Assembly: GCA_050181835.1 (NCBI GenBank)
Contig: JBFXCU010000003.1
Location: forward strand, 124,001-188,000
Source: CAILZL01 sp050181835
GTDB taxonomy: Bacteria; Pseudomonadota; Gammaproteobacteria; Steroidobacterales; Steroidobacteraceae
DNA length: 64,000 nt
Direction: 5' to 3'
Positions 36,162 through 45,003 of the stretch are shown in pieces (position 1 is the stretch's first letter; every line of letters begins with the position of its first letter). The notes below the pieces were generated by a model. The model saw only the letters and a program-made list of their open reading frames with translations. It did not search any database and was not told where the DNA came from. The position numbers were made by a program, and so were the translations under genes.

Positions 36162-37640
36162 TTACCGGCCAAGCTTGACGTGAATGTTCTTTTCCTGTGT
36201 GTATGCTAGTAGTTCCGCAAGGCACTCTTCGCGACCGAGTCCTGATTGCTTGTAGCCGCCATAGGGCGATCCTAGGAAATGCCGGGAAACTTCGTTCACC
36301 CAAACAAAGCCAGCTTCAACGTGCTGTGCCGTTCTGAACGCGCGATCTAAGTCGCGCGTCCAGATGGCGCAGGTCAGACCATAGGGTGAATCATTCACCT
36401 CACGAATCATCTGTTGTTCGTCCTGCCAGCGTAGAACCGAAAGCACTGGACCAAATATTTCCTCGCGAGCGATTTTCATTTGCGAGGTGACACCTGCAAA
36501 TACGGTCGGCTCAATGAAGCACCCAGCGGCAAGACCGGGATTACGCGGTGGGCCACCGCCGCATAGGAGACGCGCCCCTTCGGCTGAGCCGGACTTGATG
36601 TAATCAAGGATGCGGGTGTGCTGCTCGCGGCTGATGATGGATCCCATGGTGGTGGCAGGATCAGTTGGAATACCGGGAATGAACCGCGCAATGTGGCCTG
36701 GTATCAGATCCAGCACGGCATCGTGGATATCTGCATGGATGAACGCGCGACTAGTCGAGCCGCAGGACTGTCCACACCAGCTAAAGTTCATACCCGCGAC
36801 GACCGCCGCCGCGACCGCGTCAGGATCGGCGTCGGCGTGGGCAATCAGGGCGTTCTTGCCACCAAGTTCCAGCATAACGCGTTTGAGCGTCTCGGATCCG
36901 GAGCGCATGACGGCACGCCCGGCCCCCACGCTTCCAATCAGCCCCACGCTGGCGACATCGGGATGTTCGGCAAGTGCCGCCGAGCCAGTACGCGCGGCTG
37001 CAATAACGTTGAATGCGCCTGCGGGGAAGAGATGCCCAATGAGCTCAGCCAGCCGCAGCGCCGACAATGGTGCCTGCTCCGAGGGCTTGATGATCACGGA
37101 GTTGCCTGCGGCCAGAACCGCCGCCGACTTGCCAGCAGCAAACATCAACGGGTGGTTAAAGGCGAGAATTCGTGCCACCACTCCCAATGGCTCACGTACC
37201 GAGAAATTGATTCTGTCGCGCCCCATCGGTATGGATGCCCCCTTCATCTCAGTCACCAGTCCGGCAAAGTAATCCATTTGCGTAGCCGCAATATTCATGT
37301 CAGACAGCATCTCAGTGAACGGATTACCACTATCTGCTGCGTCCAACAATGCCAACTCACGACTATTGGCGCGAATAACCGATGCGGCCTCGCGCAAAAT
37401 TCGACCGCGCTCCAGTGGCAGCACATCACGCCAACTCATGAAGCCAACCTTTGCTGCTGCAACTGCGGCACTGACATCTCCCACACCCGCGTTAGCAACC
37501 ATGGCAAGCAACTCGCCGGTCGCCGGATTGGTTATCCGGCTAAATGTTCCGTCGATCGGATCCAGCCATTGCCCACCGTAGTAAAGGTTTCGCGACTGCG
37601 GTAATGCGCCCTGAAGCATAGCGGCAGCTGATTGACTCAC
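36162..37640 (-). CDS. NAD(P)+-dependent aldehyde dehydrogenase
   Basis: 492-residue ALDH. The general base Glu258 lies in LELGGKNA and catalytic Cys293 in GQSCGSTSRAF; the NHP motif (FNHPLMF) and the late EEIFGPVLSV and GYKQSGLGREE are intact. Similar to betaine-, benzaldehyde- and vanillin-type dehydrogenases. Gene context, convergent with a hydroxycinnamoyl-CoA hydratase-lyase-like crotonase, suggests it turns an aromatic aldehyde into the acid that feeds protocatechuate. The substrate is inferred. A 3' copy fragment lies beyond its end. Confidence 0.92.
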   Translation of the reverse strand: MSQSAAAMLQGALPQSRNLYYGGQWLDPIDGTFSRITNPATGELLAMVANAGVGDVSAAVAAAKVGFMSWRDVLPLERGRILREAASVIRANSRELALLDAADSGNPFTEMLSDMNIAATQMDYFAGLVTEMKGASIPMGRDRINFSVREPLGVVARILAFNHPLMFAAGKSAAVLAAGNSVIIKPSEQAPLSALRLAELIGHLFPAGAFNVIAAARTGSAALAEHPDVASVGLIGSVGAGRAVMRSGSETLKRVMLELGGKNALIAHADADPDAVAAAVVAGMNFSWCGQSCGSTSRAFIHADIHDAVLDLIPGHIARFIPGIPTDPATTMGSIISREQHTRILDYIKSGSAEGARLLCGGGPPRNPGLAAGCFIEPTVFAGVTSQMKIAREEIFGPVLSVLRWQDEQQMIREVNDSPYGLTCAIWTRDLDRAFRTAQHVEAGFVWVNEVSRHFLGSPYGGYKQSGLGREECLAELLAYTQEKNIHVKLGR

Positions 37641-37807
37641 TAGATCATCTCCTAAAATACGATGGCTAACTTATTGTAATGGAACAAGATCGAAGCTGTA
37701 CCAAACCACTACGGCACCTGCGTGCAACCCTAGAGCCAATCGGCCACATCAGGCTTGGCATCGAACCTAGTCATTCGCAAAAATATGCTAAACTGGGGGC
37801 GAGTCGG

Positions 37808-37822
37808 TACACTGTCAGTGTA
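37808..37822. promoter_or_regulatory. Palindrome upstream of the DUF6152-like gene, candidate operator
   Basis: TACACTG-T-CAGTGTA is a perfect 7 bp inverted repeat around one base, lying 64 bp before the ATG at 37886 and 168 bp before the divergent aldehyde dehydrogenase. The size suits a dimeric regulator; which one is unknown. Confidence 0.35.
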
Positions 37823-37885
37823 TCATGATAAGCGTAAGATCGATCCTTACCGGATTGTCTCGTTGGTCCAAATTGGAGATCGCCT

Positions 37886-38293
37886 ATGACAGTAACGCGC
37901 CTTGTTCAACTGGTAATCGTCGCCCTACTCGGCTGCGGCGGTGCCGTTGGAACTGTAGCAGCTCATCACTCAGCCGTGGCTTGGAATATGAGCGAACGTA
38001 TCACCGTAGTCGGCACGGTCAAGGTTGTCGCCTTTCGCAACCCGCATGCGCACCTCGAATTGCTGGTAGAAGACGCCGATCACAAACTCATAACCTGGAA
38101 TGTTGAGGGCAGCTCACTAACCATCTTGGCGCGCAGGGGCTGGAAAACGGGTCTTGTTCATGTGGGCGATAAAATCACTGTTTCGGGTCACCCGAACAAG
38201 ACAGAACCACACGCAATTTACATGCGAGAAGTAACACTGCAGGACGGCACTACCTTCGGTGACCCGGAAGGCCAAGATAAGGCTTTGGACTGA
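37886..38293 (+). CDS. DUF6152-like secreted protein (pair 1, small member)
   Basis: 135 residues. Signal peptide of about 25 residues (LVIVALLGCGGAVGTVAA), directly followed by HHS, then a small beta-barrel-like domain with SERITVVGTVKVVAFRNPHAHLEL and GDKITVSGHPNK. The same pattern (AHHS, G-T-V, NPH, GDKVTV) is in the protein at 45728, so they are paralogues. A GGAG site precedes the ATG. The function of the family is unknown to me. It is followed 50 bp later by its larger partner. Confidence 0.78.
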   Translation: MTVTRLVQLVIVALLGCGGAVGTVAAHHSAVAWNMSERITVVGTVKVVAFRNPHAHLELLVEDADHKLITWNVEGSSLTILARRGWKTGLVHVGDKITVSGHPNKTEPHAIYMREVTLQDGTTFGDPEGQDKALD

Positions 38294-38343
38294 CGCGTCA
38301 TACCCTATCCTGATGCTGTACCCGAGATATTGCGAGATATTGA

Positions 38344-39102
38344 ATGCGTAATACGAGAAAACATATTTTCTTGAATGGCCGAGTGGCTGAACTGTTGTCT
38401 GCCAGCATCCTCGCACTACTTGGTGGCTGCGCCACAACTGCTCACCCGGACTTCACCGGTGTGTGGCAGGTTGCAGATCCGGAATTGGTGAAACGCCCGG
38501 ACGTCTATGCGACCGAGGCCGATTATATGCCAGAGGCGTGGTCAAACCTGCAGGACTACCGCAAGAACTGGGAAGCCAGATCAGATGATCCTGTGTCGGT
38601 GTGCGTCAAATATGGAATGCCTCATGTCATGACGGCGCGCGCCCGCACTTATGTCATGGACATCTTCCAAGCCGCATCACGCATCACGGTGCTAATGGAA
38701 TACATGGACAACCACCGACTCATCCACCTCGATCATACCTCCATACCCGCAACCATCACGCCGTCGAATAATGGTTACTCGGTCGGTCACTGGGACGGTG
38801 ACGCGTTGGTGATCGAGACTACGATGTTAAAGGCACGTTCACCTGTTGGGCCTATACAGCGGAGTGACCAAGCTCGGTTCACCGAGCGTTGGACTATGCG
38901 CAATGACCCAACATTGGGCAAAATAATCAATATCGACATAACGACCTATGACCCTGTGACTTTCAGGCATCCTGTCGAGTCGCATCAAGTACTGAAGCCT
39001 GCTGATGCAGGAACCGTACTAAACGAGTACGCCTGTGCGGATTCCCTCTGGGAAGATCATGTCGCGAGACATCGCGCCGAATCTGACGCGACAAATCAGT
39101 AA
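38344..39102 (+). CDS. Secreted lipoprotein, partner of the DUF6152-like protein (pair 1)
   Basis: 252 residues with a lipoprotein signal, lipobox about 26-29 (LLGGCATT). Starts the mature part with HPDFTGVWQVADPE; later GYSVGHWDGDALVIETTML and a final VLNEYACADS. The protein at 45004 shares this plan: PDWSGYW, HSIGSWDGNTLVVDT, SEFICTN. The two are paralogues, and each follows a DUF6152-like gene. No enzyme motif is recognised; a beta-rich periplasmic protein is likely. Confidence 0.75.
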   Translation: MRNTRKHIFLNGRVAELLSASILALLGGCATTAHPDFTGVWQVADPELVKRPDVYATEADYMPEAWSNLQDYRKNWEARSDDPVSVCVKYGMPHVMTARARTYVMDIFQAASRITVLMEYMDNHRLIHLDHTSIPATITPSNNGYSVGHWDGDALVIETTMLKARSPVGPIQRSDQARFTERWTMRNDPTLGKIINIDITTYDPVTFRHPVESHQVLKPADAGTVLNEYACADSLWEDHVARHRAESDATNQ

Positions 39103-39300
39103 ACCGGCTGCTACAGTGGCAATCAGGCAGGGGAAGATACCTCTCCTCTGCTTTCGGTGTTTTTCGTCGCGAACATCGAGAGCCGAGATGCTAGGGCGAA
39201 GGATTGGCCCGCGTCGCACGGCGACTAACCCGATCACGGTCGACATCGTCATGCTGAAGATGAAGTAGCAGGGTGCAACGGCGGAAAACCGGGGCTGACT

Positions 39301-41598
39301 TCACGCCAGATGAAATCCATGGCTGCTGAGCGGTAGCGAACGCACCCGCTTGCCAGTCGCAGCAAATATAGCATTGCACACTGCCGGTGCTAGGGGTGGC
39401 AAGGCAGGCTCACCCAAACCGGTCGGATGGTAATCGCTCTGTATGAAATGGGCTTTGACCAGTGGCGCATGTGGCAGCCGCAACAGGAGGTACTCATGGA
39501 AATTCAACTGTTGTATCCGCCCTTGCTCCATGGTGATTTGCTGACCGCACATCACACTGAAACCGTCAATTACGGATCCTTCTACTTGCGCTTCCGCGCC
39601 GCTAAGATTGACGATTTGGCCGACATCGGCCGCAACAGTAACTTGGTGTAGGGTCAGTTTGTTATTGCTATCAACACTGACGTCTGCCACTTCTGCCACA
39701 TGTCCAGAATGACTGAAATGGAAAGCCAGTCCTAGGCCGCGACCCTTAGGCAAGCGCTTGCCCCAACCCGCTTGTTCTGCGACTAGTTTAATAACAGCCG
39801 CCGCGCGAGCGGTGTTGAGTACTCGCATATTACCGGGCTCAAGCCACCGAGGTTGACCCAGAAGTTCCAGCAGAAATTCAACATGATCTCGCCCACCGGC
39901 CACGGCGAGTTCATGCAAAAAGCATTGAGTCGCGAAGGCCACCGCATTCGAACGCGGTCCACGTAACGGCCCGGTAGGCGTAGCACTCTTCAACAGGCTC
40001 TGGGTGATTCGGACATTGGGCAGCAACTCGCAGGGGACAACGAGTTCGTCAGGGCCTAGGTCGCCGCTGGTGACAGGCTTGCTTCCATTGGTGGTAAAGC
40101 TGATGAAGTGATGCTGCCACGCCGACACCTTGCCTTGCTTGTCGACTGCGCCTTTGAAGGCGTGAAAGCCACCCGGCCGAAACAGATCGTTGGCTGTGTC
40201 GTCTTCGCGATTCCAAGTCAACTTGATCGGTGCGTCACTGCGCTTGGCGAATTCCTTGGCAATAAGCGCCGCTTCGTACACGTAGTCATTGAAGAGGCGA
40301 CGACCAAAGCCGCCACCGACCCGTGTCTGATGTACGGTAACTCGCTGAATCGGTATTGCGAGTAGTTCCGCCAGATCCTTTAGGCACCCGCTGGGCAACT
40401 GCGAGGGTGCCCACACTTCGATATTGCCATTGCGATACCATGCCGTGCAATTCTGCGGTTCCAGCGTCGCATGTGCAGCAAATGGATAACTGTAAAAAGC
40501 CTCAACTGGGTGACTGGCGCTACCAAATGCCTGATCTACGTTGCCAACGTCATGAAGCGTTTCAGTGCCCTTCACTTTGGCTAGCTGCCCCGCCTGTGCA
40601 ACAAAACCATCCCAACTGTCTTTAGAAGCGCTTTCCTCATCCCAGATAACCTCTAGCTGCCGCCGAGCATTGAAGGCTTCCCAAGTTGACGCAGCAATAA
40701 TAGCCACACCCGACTGGACTTTGAGTGGAATACCGGGAAGGACCTGAATGGCCAGCTGTAAACCTTCGACCACAAAAGCATCTCGGACGCCTGGCAGGCG
40801 CTTGATCGCGTCCAGATTGGCGGACAACACCCTGCCACCGGAGGCCGGACACTTCTCGTAGACTGCGTACAGCATGTTCGGCAGAACTGTGTCTATACCG
40901 AATAGTGGCTGTCCGGTGACAATACTGATGTTGTCCACACCCGCCATTCGCTTGCCGAGCAGTTGATACTCGCTACGTTGTTTGAATCTGAGCGATTTCG
41001 AATCCGGTACTGGCAACGCTGCGGCCCGTGTAACCAACGCGGCATAACTTTGAGTACGACCGTCCGTGCAGATCACCGTGCTGTTGTTGGTACGGCACTC
41101 ACTTTCAGCCACATGCCACGCACGAGCTGCTGCACTAACAAGCATGGCACGCGCCATTGCACCTGCGGGCCGCAGCTGATCCCAGCTCAAAGGAATTGAA
41201 TTAGACCCACCTGCCGACTGGTTGCCATACAACGTTGGGTTCACTGGTGCTTGCACGACTCGCACCTGTTGCCAGTCCGCATCCAGCTCCTCAGCAATTA
41301 TCATGGCTGCAGCGGTCTTGATACCTTGACCAATCTCTGGTGTTCTGGAATAGATCAGGATGGAACCATCCGTACTGATCTGTACAAAGGCGTTAGGTTG
41401 GAACGCAGACGACGCTTGGCCTGCCTGTGCCTGATCAAGATCACCCACGTAAAACGCCAGCGCCAACCCGCCACCGGAAACACCAGCAAACTTCAAGAAT
41501 GCACGGCGCGAAATCGCTGGCAATTCTGACAGTGTTTGCGCCATCGCTACTGGTGCCTGCTCCACAGGGACGCACTGACTGAAAGATGGGCGCTTCAT
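39301..41598 (-). CDS. Molybdenum hydroxylase large subunit (isoquinoline 1-oxidoreductase beta-like)
   Basis: 765 residues of the xanthine dehydrogenase family that bind molybdopterin cytosine dinucleotide. The N-terminus holds a Tat signal (SRRAFLKFAGVSGGGLALAF), so the enzyme is exported. Landmarks: RTPEIGQGIKTAAAMIIAEELD, TRVGGGFGRRL, and the catalytic Glu in HPTGLGEPALPPLAPAV near the C-terminus. IorB-type members oxidise N-heterocycles or aldehydes and pass electrons to a c-type cytochrome. The substrate here is unknown. It overlaps the 2Fe-2S subunit gene by 4 bp. Confidence 0.9.
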   Translation of the reverse strand: MKRPSFSQCVPVEQAPVAMAQTLSELPAISRRAFLKFAGVSGGGLALAFYVGDLDQAQAGQASSAFQPNAFVQISTDGSILIYSRTPEIGQGIKTAAAMIIAEELDADWQQVRVVQAPVNPTLYGNQSAGGSNSIPLSWDQLRPAGAMARAMLVSAAARAWHVAESECRTNNSTVICTDGRTQSYAALVTRAAALPVPDSKSLRFKQRSEYQLLGKRMAGVDNISIVTGQPLFGIDTVLPNMLYAVYEKCPASGGRVLSANLDAIKRLPGVRDAFVVEGLQLAIQVLPGIPLKVQSGVAIIAASTWEAFNARRQLEVIWDEESASKDSWDGFVAQAGQLAKVKGTETLHDVGNVDQAFGSASHPVEAFYSYPFAAHATLEPQNCTAWYRNGNIEVWAPSQLPSGCLKDLAELLAIPIQRVTVHQTRVGGGFGRRLFNDYVYEAALIAKEFAKRSDAPIKLTWNREDDTANDLFRPGGFHAFKGAVDKQGKVSAWQHHFISFTTNGSKPVTSGDLGPDELVVPCELLPNVRITQSLLKSATPTGPLRGPRSNAVAFATQCFLHELAVAGGRDHVEFLLELLGQPRWLEPGNMRVLNTARAAAVIKLVAEQAGWGKRLPKGRGLGLAFHFSHSGHVAEVADVSVDSNNKLTLHQVTVAADVGQIVNLSGAEAQVEGSVIDGFSVMCGQQITMEQGRIQQLNFHEYLLLRLPHAPLVKAHFIQSDYHPTGLGEPALPPLAPAVCNAIFAATGKRVRSLPLSSHGFHLA

Positions 41599-42077
41599 AA
41601 CTTGTTTCCGATGCTATTGCCTGCGGCAGTATGAATCGCAGCCCGAATGCGCAGGTACGTTCCGCAGCGGCAGAGGTTGCCGGCCATCGCTGCATCGATA
41701 TCGGTATCAGTAGGCTTGGGATTTTGCGTGAGTAGTGCCGCAGCACTCATCAGCTGCCCGGCCTGACAGTATCCGCACTGCGGCACATCGTGCGCCATCC
41801 ACGCCTGCTGCAGCGGATGCAGCTTGCCACCGGGGTCGGCAAGACCTTCGATTGTCGTGATCTTCTGATCTCCGATCGCCATAACCGGAATGGAGCAGGC
41901 CCGCACCGGCGCACCATTCAAATGCACGGTACATGCGCCGCACAGACCAATGCCGCAGCCGAACTTGGTACCCAGCAACCCGAGGCGGTCACGCAGCACC
42001 CAAAGCAGTGGGGTATTGCCATCGATGTCGCCCAGCTCGCGGGCCAGGTTGTTCACGTTAATAGTCGTCATGATCAA
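41595..42077 (-). CDS. Molybdenum hydroxylase 2Fe-2S subunit (isoquinoline 1-oxidoreductase alpha-like)
   Basis: 160 residues with two 2Fe-2S clusters: the plant-ferredoxin set in GTKFGCGIGLCGACTVHLNG and the second set in CGYCQAGQLMSA and GNLCRCGTYLRIRAAI. It is the small partner of the preceding large subunit, which it overlaps (ATGA). There is no FAD subunit, as in the IorAB type. Directly upstream is the 3' end of a decayed related gene. Confidence 0.93.
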   Translation of the reverse strand: MIMTTINVNNLARELGDIDGNTPLLWVLRDRLGLLGTKFGCGIGLCGACTVHLNGAPVRACSIPVMAIGDQKITTIEGLADPGGKLHPLQQAWMAHDVPQCGYCQAGQLMSAAALLTQNPKPTDTDIDAAMAGNLCRCGTYLRIRAAIHTAAGNSIGNKL

Positions 42078-42330
42078 CTCCTCAGCAATTCGGTTCGAAC
42101 AGGAGGCTGTCGACCGAGTCTACCCGTTGCCACACAAATGGCGTTGTACAATGCCGGAATCACCGGTCGCACCGGCAGCGCACCCAAGCTAGGGGGCGAC
42201 CGTCAGATTGGATGAAATGCGCATCAACACTGACCAGCGTCGGGTAATGGGTCTTGCCAATGTTACGCCCGTAGGCCAGCAACTTCTCGTACTCCGAGTA
42301 GGCACCCAATAACAAAGGATTTGAGTCGAT
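42074..42330 (-). pseudogene. 3' remnant of a second molybdenum-hydroxylase large-subunit gene
   Basis: The minus strand reads DAHFIQSDGRPL, matching the KAHFIQSDYHP segment near the C-terminus of the intact large subunit. After a frameshift it reads PALYNAICVATGRLGRQPP, matching AVCNAIFAATGKRVRSLP, and ends in a stop at 42074, 3 bp before the 2Fe-2S subunit ATG. Only the last ~80 codons survive. It explains most of the 307 bp gap before the Bcr/CflA gene. Confidence 0.65.
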
Positions 42331-42384
42331 CCACGACTCTCAGTGTACTGAGCTCACACTATCCTTGCAACCAAACGCCTAAGG

Positions 42385-43596
42385 CTAATCGGGCTGTATG
42401 CGAGGAAGTGCTGCGAGCCTGATGGCCGCAGCCATCGCTACTAACCCCAGTGCAATCACGCCCATCATCACACTGGGCGTGCCGTTGTAAAGCAACCCCG
42501 CTACCGATGACATGGCAGTGCCAACACCGAAAGCCAGAGAGCCGTACAGGGCGGCCACTGCGCCAGACCGGGTGGGCTCCATAGACAGTGCGCTGGCCAG
42601 TGCGTTGGCCTGAATCATGCTGGTGCTGGAAGTAACCAGAAAGATGAGCAACAGCAACAAGGGCAAACCACCGAACCCCGTAACCGCAGTAACGGCAAAC
42701 GCCGCAGACAGCACTAGGGCATTGCGCGCAGAGGCACGCAGAATCTGTGCAGGAGCCCGCCTTCGCAACAGCCAGCGGTTCAATTGGTTGGTACCCCAAA
42801 GCCCCACTGCGTTGGAGGCAACCACGAAGCTGAATGCCGTCGCGCTGAGCCCATGTATTTTCATCAGAACCAACGGCGCACTTGCCAAATAGGTAAAGAA
42901 ACAGGCGCTATTGAAGCCGCCAGCTAACAACAGCCCCAGCAGTCGTCGGTTGGTCAGCAGCGCAGCATAGGTGATCAGTGGATGGCTTCCGCGCGCGCGC
43001 GCTTCGGTCTCTACGGAGCGGCTTTCTTTCAGCAGCGGCAGCGAGAGAAGCAGTAGCAGAAGCGAGAGCACAGCCATCGCAAGGAATATGACCCGCCAGT
43101 TCGCAATCGCTAGCAATCCTGCGCCGATGACTGGTGCCAGTATCGGCGCAAGGCCGCTGATCATTGCGATAGTGGAAAAAAACCGCGCTGAGCTCCGCTC
43201 GTCAAACATGTCGCGGACGACAGCCCGCCCTGTAACCATGACCGCCGAGGCACCCAACGCCTGCAGCAGTCGCGCGGCCAGCAGCATGCTCATTGTGCCT
43301 GCAAGCGCTGCCGCCAGCGCCCCAACCAAATACAGCAACAGACCAGCGCGAATGGGAAACAACCGACCGACACGATCCGACCAAGGGCCGGCTAACAGTT
43401 GACCCAGTGCCACGCCAGCAAGAAATACCGATAGAGTCGCGGTCGCTTGGTGAGCGGAACTGTGAAGTTCCATTGTGATCGCCGGTACGCCGGGCAAATA
43501 CATGTCAATCGACATGGGCGCAATGGCCGCAAAACCGCCCAGCAGAAAGACCATGCCTCGACCCGGCGTGAGGCGCGTAATAAGATTTGAGATCAT
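42385..43596 (-). CDS. Bcr/CflA-family multidrug efflux MFS transporter
   Basis: 403 residues, 12 helices. First helix MVFLLGGFAAIAPMSIDMYLPGVPAI and the loop GPWSDRVGRLFPIRAGL are diagnostic of Bcr/CflA drug:H+ antiporters, as is RAVVRDMFDERSSARFFS. Probably exports toxic aromatics or drugs. Single gene, with no regulator beside it. Confidence 0.9.
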   Translation of the reverse strand: MISNLITRLTPGRGMVFLLGGFAAIAPMSIDMYLPGVPAITMELHSSAHQATATLSVFLAGVALGQLLAGPWSDRVGRLFPIRAGLLLYLVGALAAALAGTMSMLLAARLLQALGASAVMVTGRAVVRDMFDERSSARFFSTIAMISGLAPILAPVIGAGLLAIANWRVIFLAMAVLSLLLLLLSLPLLKESRSVETEARARGSHPLITYAALLTNRRLLGLLLAGGFNSACFFTYLASAPLVLMKIHGLSATAFSFVVASNAVGLWGTNQLNRWLLRRRAPAQILRASARNALVLSAAFAVTAVTGFGGLPLLLLLIFLVTSSTSMIQANALASALSMEPTRSGAVAALYGSLAFGVGTAMSSVAGLLYNGTPSVMMGVIALGLVAMAAAIRLAALPRIQPD

Positions 43597-43795
43597 TTAT
43601 TTAAGTGCCGTGGCGTCGTCTTACAGTCTTGCCCGGCCAAACGTTACGCGAATCAGTGTTAGCCCTGATATCAGGTGCTGCATAGCTTTCGCACCTGCGC
43701 CCATAGTGTCGGTCTTCACTGCAATGACAAAGAGACACAGTTGGTATGGAAGTACGACCGATCACCAGCATCAGGCTTCCGGATTGACTGCCAAC

Positions 43796-44347
43796 TCAGT
43801 GCGCTACGACTGTGATTGTTCGCGACTTGAACTTCCAGCCTGCGGCTGTACGCACATACTCGTCGCTGACATCGGCGATCAGAACCGGTGCCAATGAAGT
43901 GCTCGCATCCGTACTGGTCTTGGCACCAAAACGATACACCATCATGTAGGCAGCGCCGCGCGCGTGGTCACGGTCAGTCAATTCAACGTGTAGATCACTG
44001 GTAACGCGGCGCTGTAAGAAGTTTCCAGCCTTTTGTTTAGCCGCGATTTCGTTAACGAACATCCTGATCGCTTCACGACCCTGGATTGCGCCACTCGGTG
44101 GAACCCATATGCCGTCTTCTGCAAAGAGTGCAGCCAGACGTTCAGCATCCGTGTTATCGCTAAAATGTGTATAGGCTGCCGACAGCGCCTGACATTCTTG
44201 GACGGCTGTCACTCTTTCCAGTTCACTCAATCCATCCAGATTGGCGGGTCTAGCAGAAGGCGCTCCGGCCAGCGGCAGCGTAACTGAAAGTAGGAAGAGA
44301 CAAAGGGCTGCACCGAGCGCACTGCGTACTTGGGGTAGTCTTATCAT
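43796..44347 (-). CDS. Secreted NTF2-like (SgcJ/EcaC-type) protein
   Basis: 183 residues. A signal peptide of about 28 residues (LGAALCLFLLSVTLPLAGA) precedes an NTF2/SnoaL-like domain: CQALSAAYTHFSDNTDAERLAALFAEDGIWVPPSG, AIRMFV, and a final AAGWKFKSRTITVV. Exported members of this fold are uncharacterised. It diverges from the GlcG-like gene. Confidence 0.8.
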   Translation of the reverse strand: MIRLPQVRSALGAALCLFLLSVTLPLAGAPSARPANLDGLSELERVTAVQECQALSAAYTHFSDNTDAERLAALFAEDGIWVPPSGAIQGREAIRMFVNEIAAKQKAGNFLQRRVTSDLHVELTDRDHARGAAYMMVYRFGAKTSTDASTSLAPVLIADVSDEYVRTAAGWKFKSRTITVVAH

Positions 44348-44418
44348 AAGGGCACCTGTAAAAAACCATTTCCTAGGTTATAGTGTCTTGTTACTTAATA
44401 ACGACGAAGGCAAGTATT

Positions 44419-44928
44419 ATGCACAAAATAGGTGGATTAATTATTTTATTGCTGACACCAGTTGTCCTCTACGCTCAAGCTCCCCCGATTGCGACCGAGA
44501 GTCATGCTCCCTTGCCTGGTGAAAAAGGAATGGCGCCATCATATGGCATGCCCATTACGTTGGCACAGGCTGATAGGGTAATCGCTGCGGCCAAGGCTGA
44601 GGCAATGCGCTTGAAGACAAACTTCAACGTGATTGCAGTCGTTGATACACACGGCGAACTCGTAGCGTTTGCAAAATTGGATGATGCGACCATTCATTCC
44701 GTTGCATACGCGCAGGCCAAGGCGCGAGGAGCAGCACTGTCACGTCGCGCCACCTTTACTCCTTCGGTTGAAATGGCAGTTGCACTGGCGTCTATACCCG
44801 ACTTCGTGCCCTTTCCTGGCGGCATGCCAATTGTCATCGACGGAAAGACTGTTGGGGCCGTCGGCATCAGCGGCGGCAACGATCTCGCCGTAGCGAGGGC
44901 TGCAGTGGAATCGCTGCAATCCAACTAG
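44419..44928 (+). CDS. Secreted GlcG/HbpS-like heme-binding-family protein
   Basis: 169 residues from ATG 44419, preceded by GAAGG. A short signal peptide (GGLIILLLTPVVLYA) is followed by the GlcG fold: ITLAQADRVIAAAKAEAMRLKTNFNVIAVVDTHGELVAFAKLDDA and GKTVGAVGISGGNDLAVARAA. HbpS members bind haem; others are of unknown role. The frame is open 12 codons upstream. Single gene. Confidence 0.85.
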   Translation: MHKIGGLIILLLTPVVLYAQAPPIATESHAPLPGEKGMAPSYGMPITLAQADRVIAAAKAEAMRLKTNFNVIAVVDTHGELVAFAKLDDATIHSVAYAQAKARGAALSRRATFTPSVEMAVALASIPDFVPFPGGMPIVIDGKTVGAVGISGGNDLAVARAAVESLQSN

Positions 44929-45003
44929 GAATCAGTGTATGGGTTTCAGGCTGCGTCTCTGAACTCCGCACCGAGTTCGTGACGCACCTGATGCCCTTCC
45001 TTG

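Noticed and set aside
36618..37604. 328-codon plus-strand open frame opposite the aldehyde dehydrogenase
   Set aside because: The dehydrogenase has all catalytic residues on the other strand; the frame has His/Arg/Cys-rich noise.
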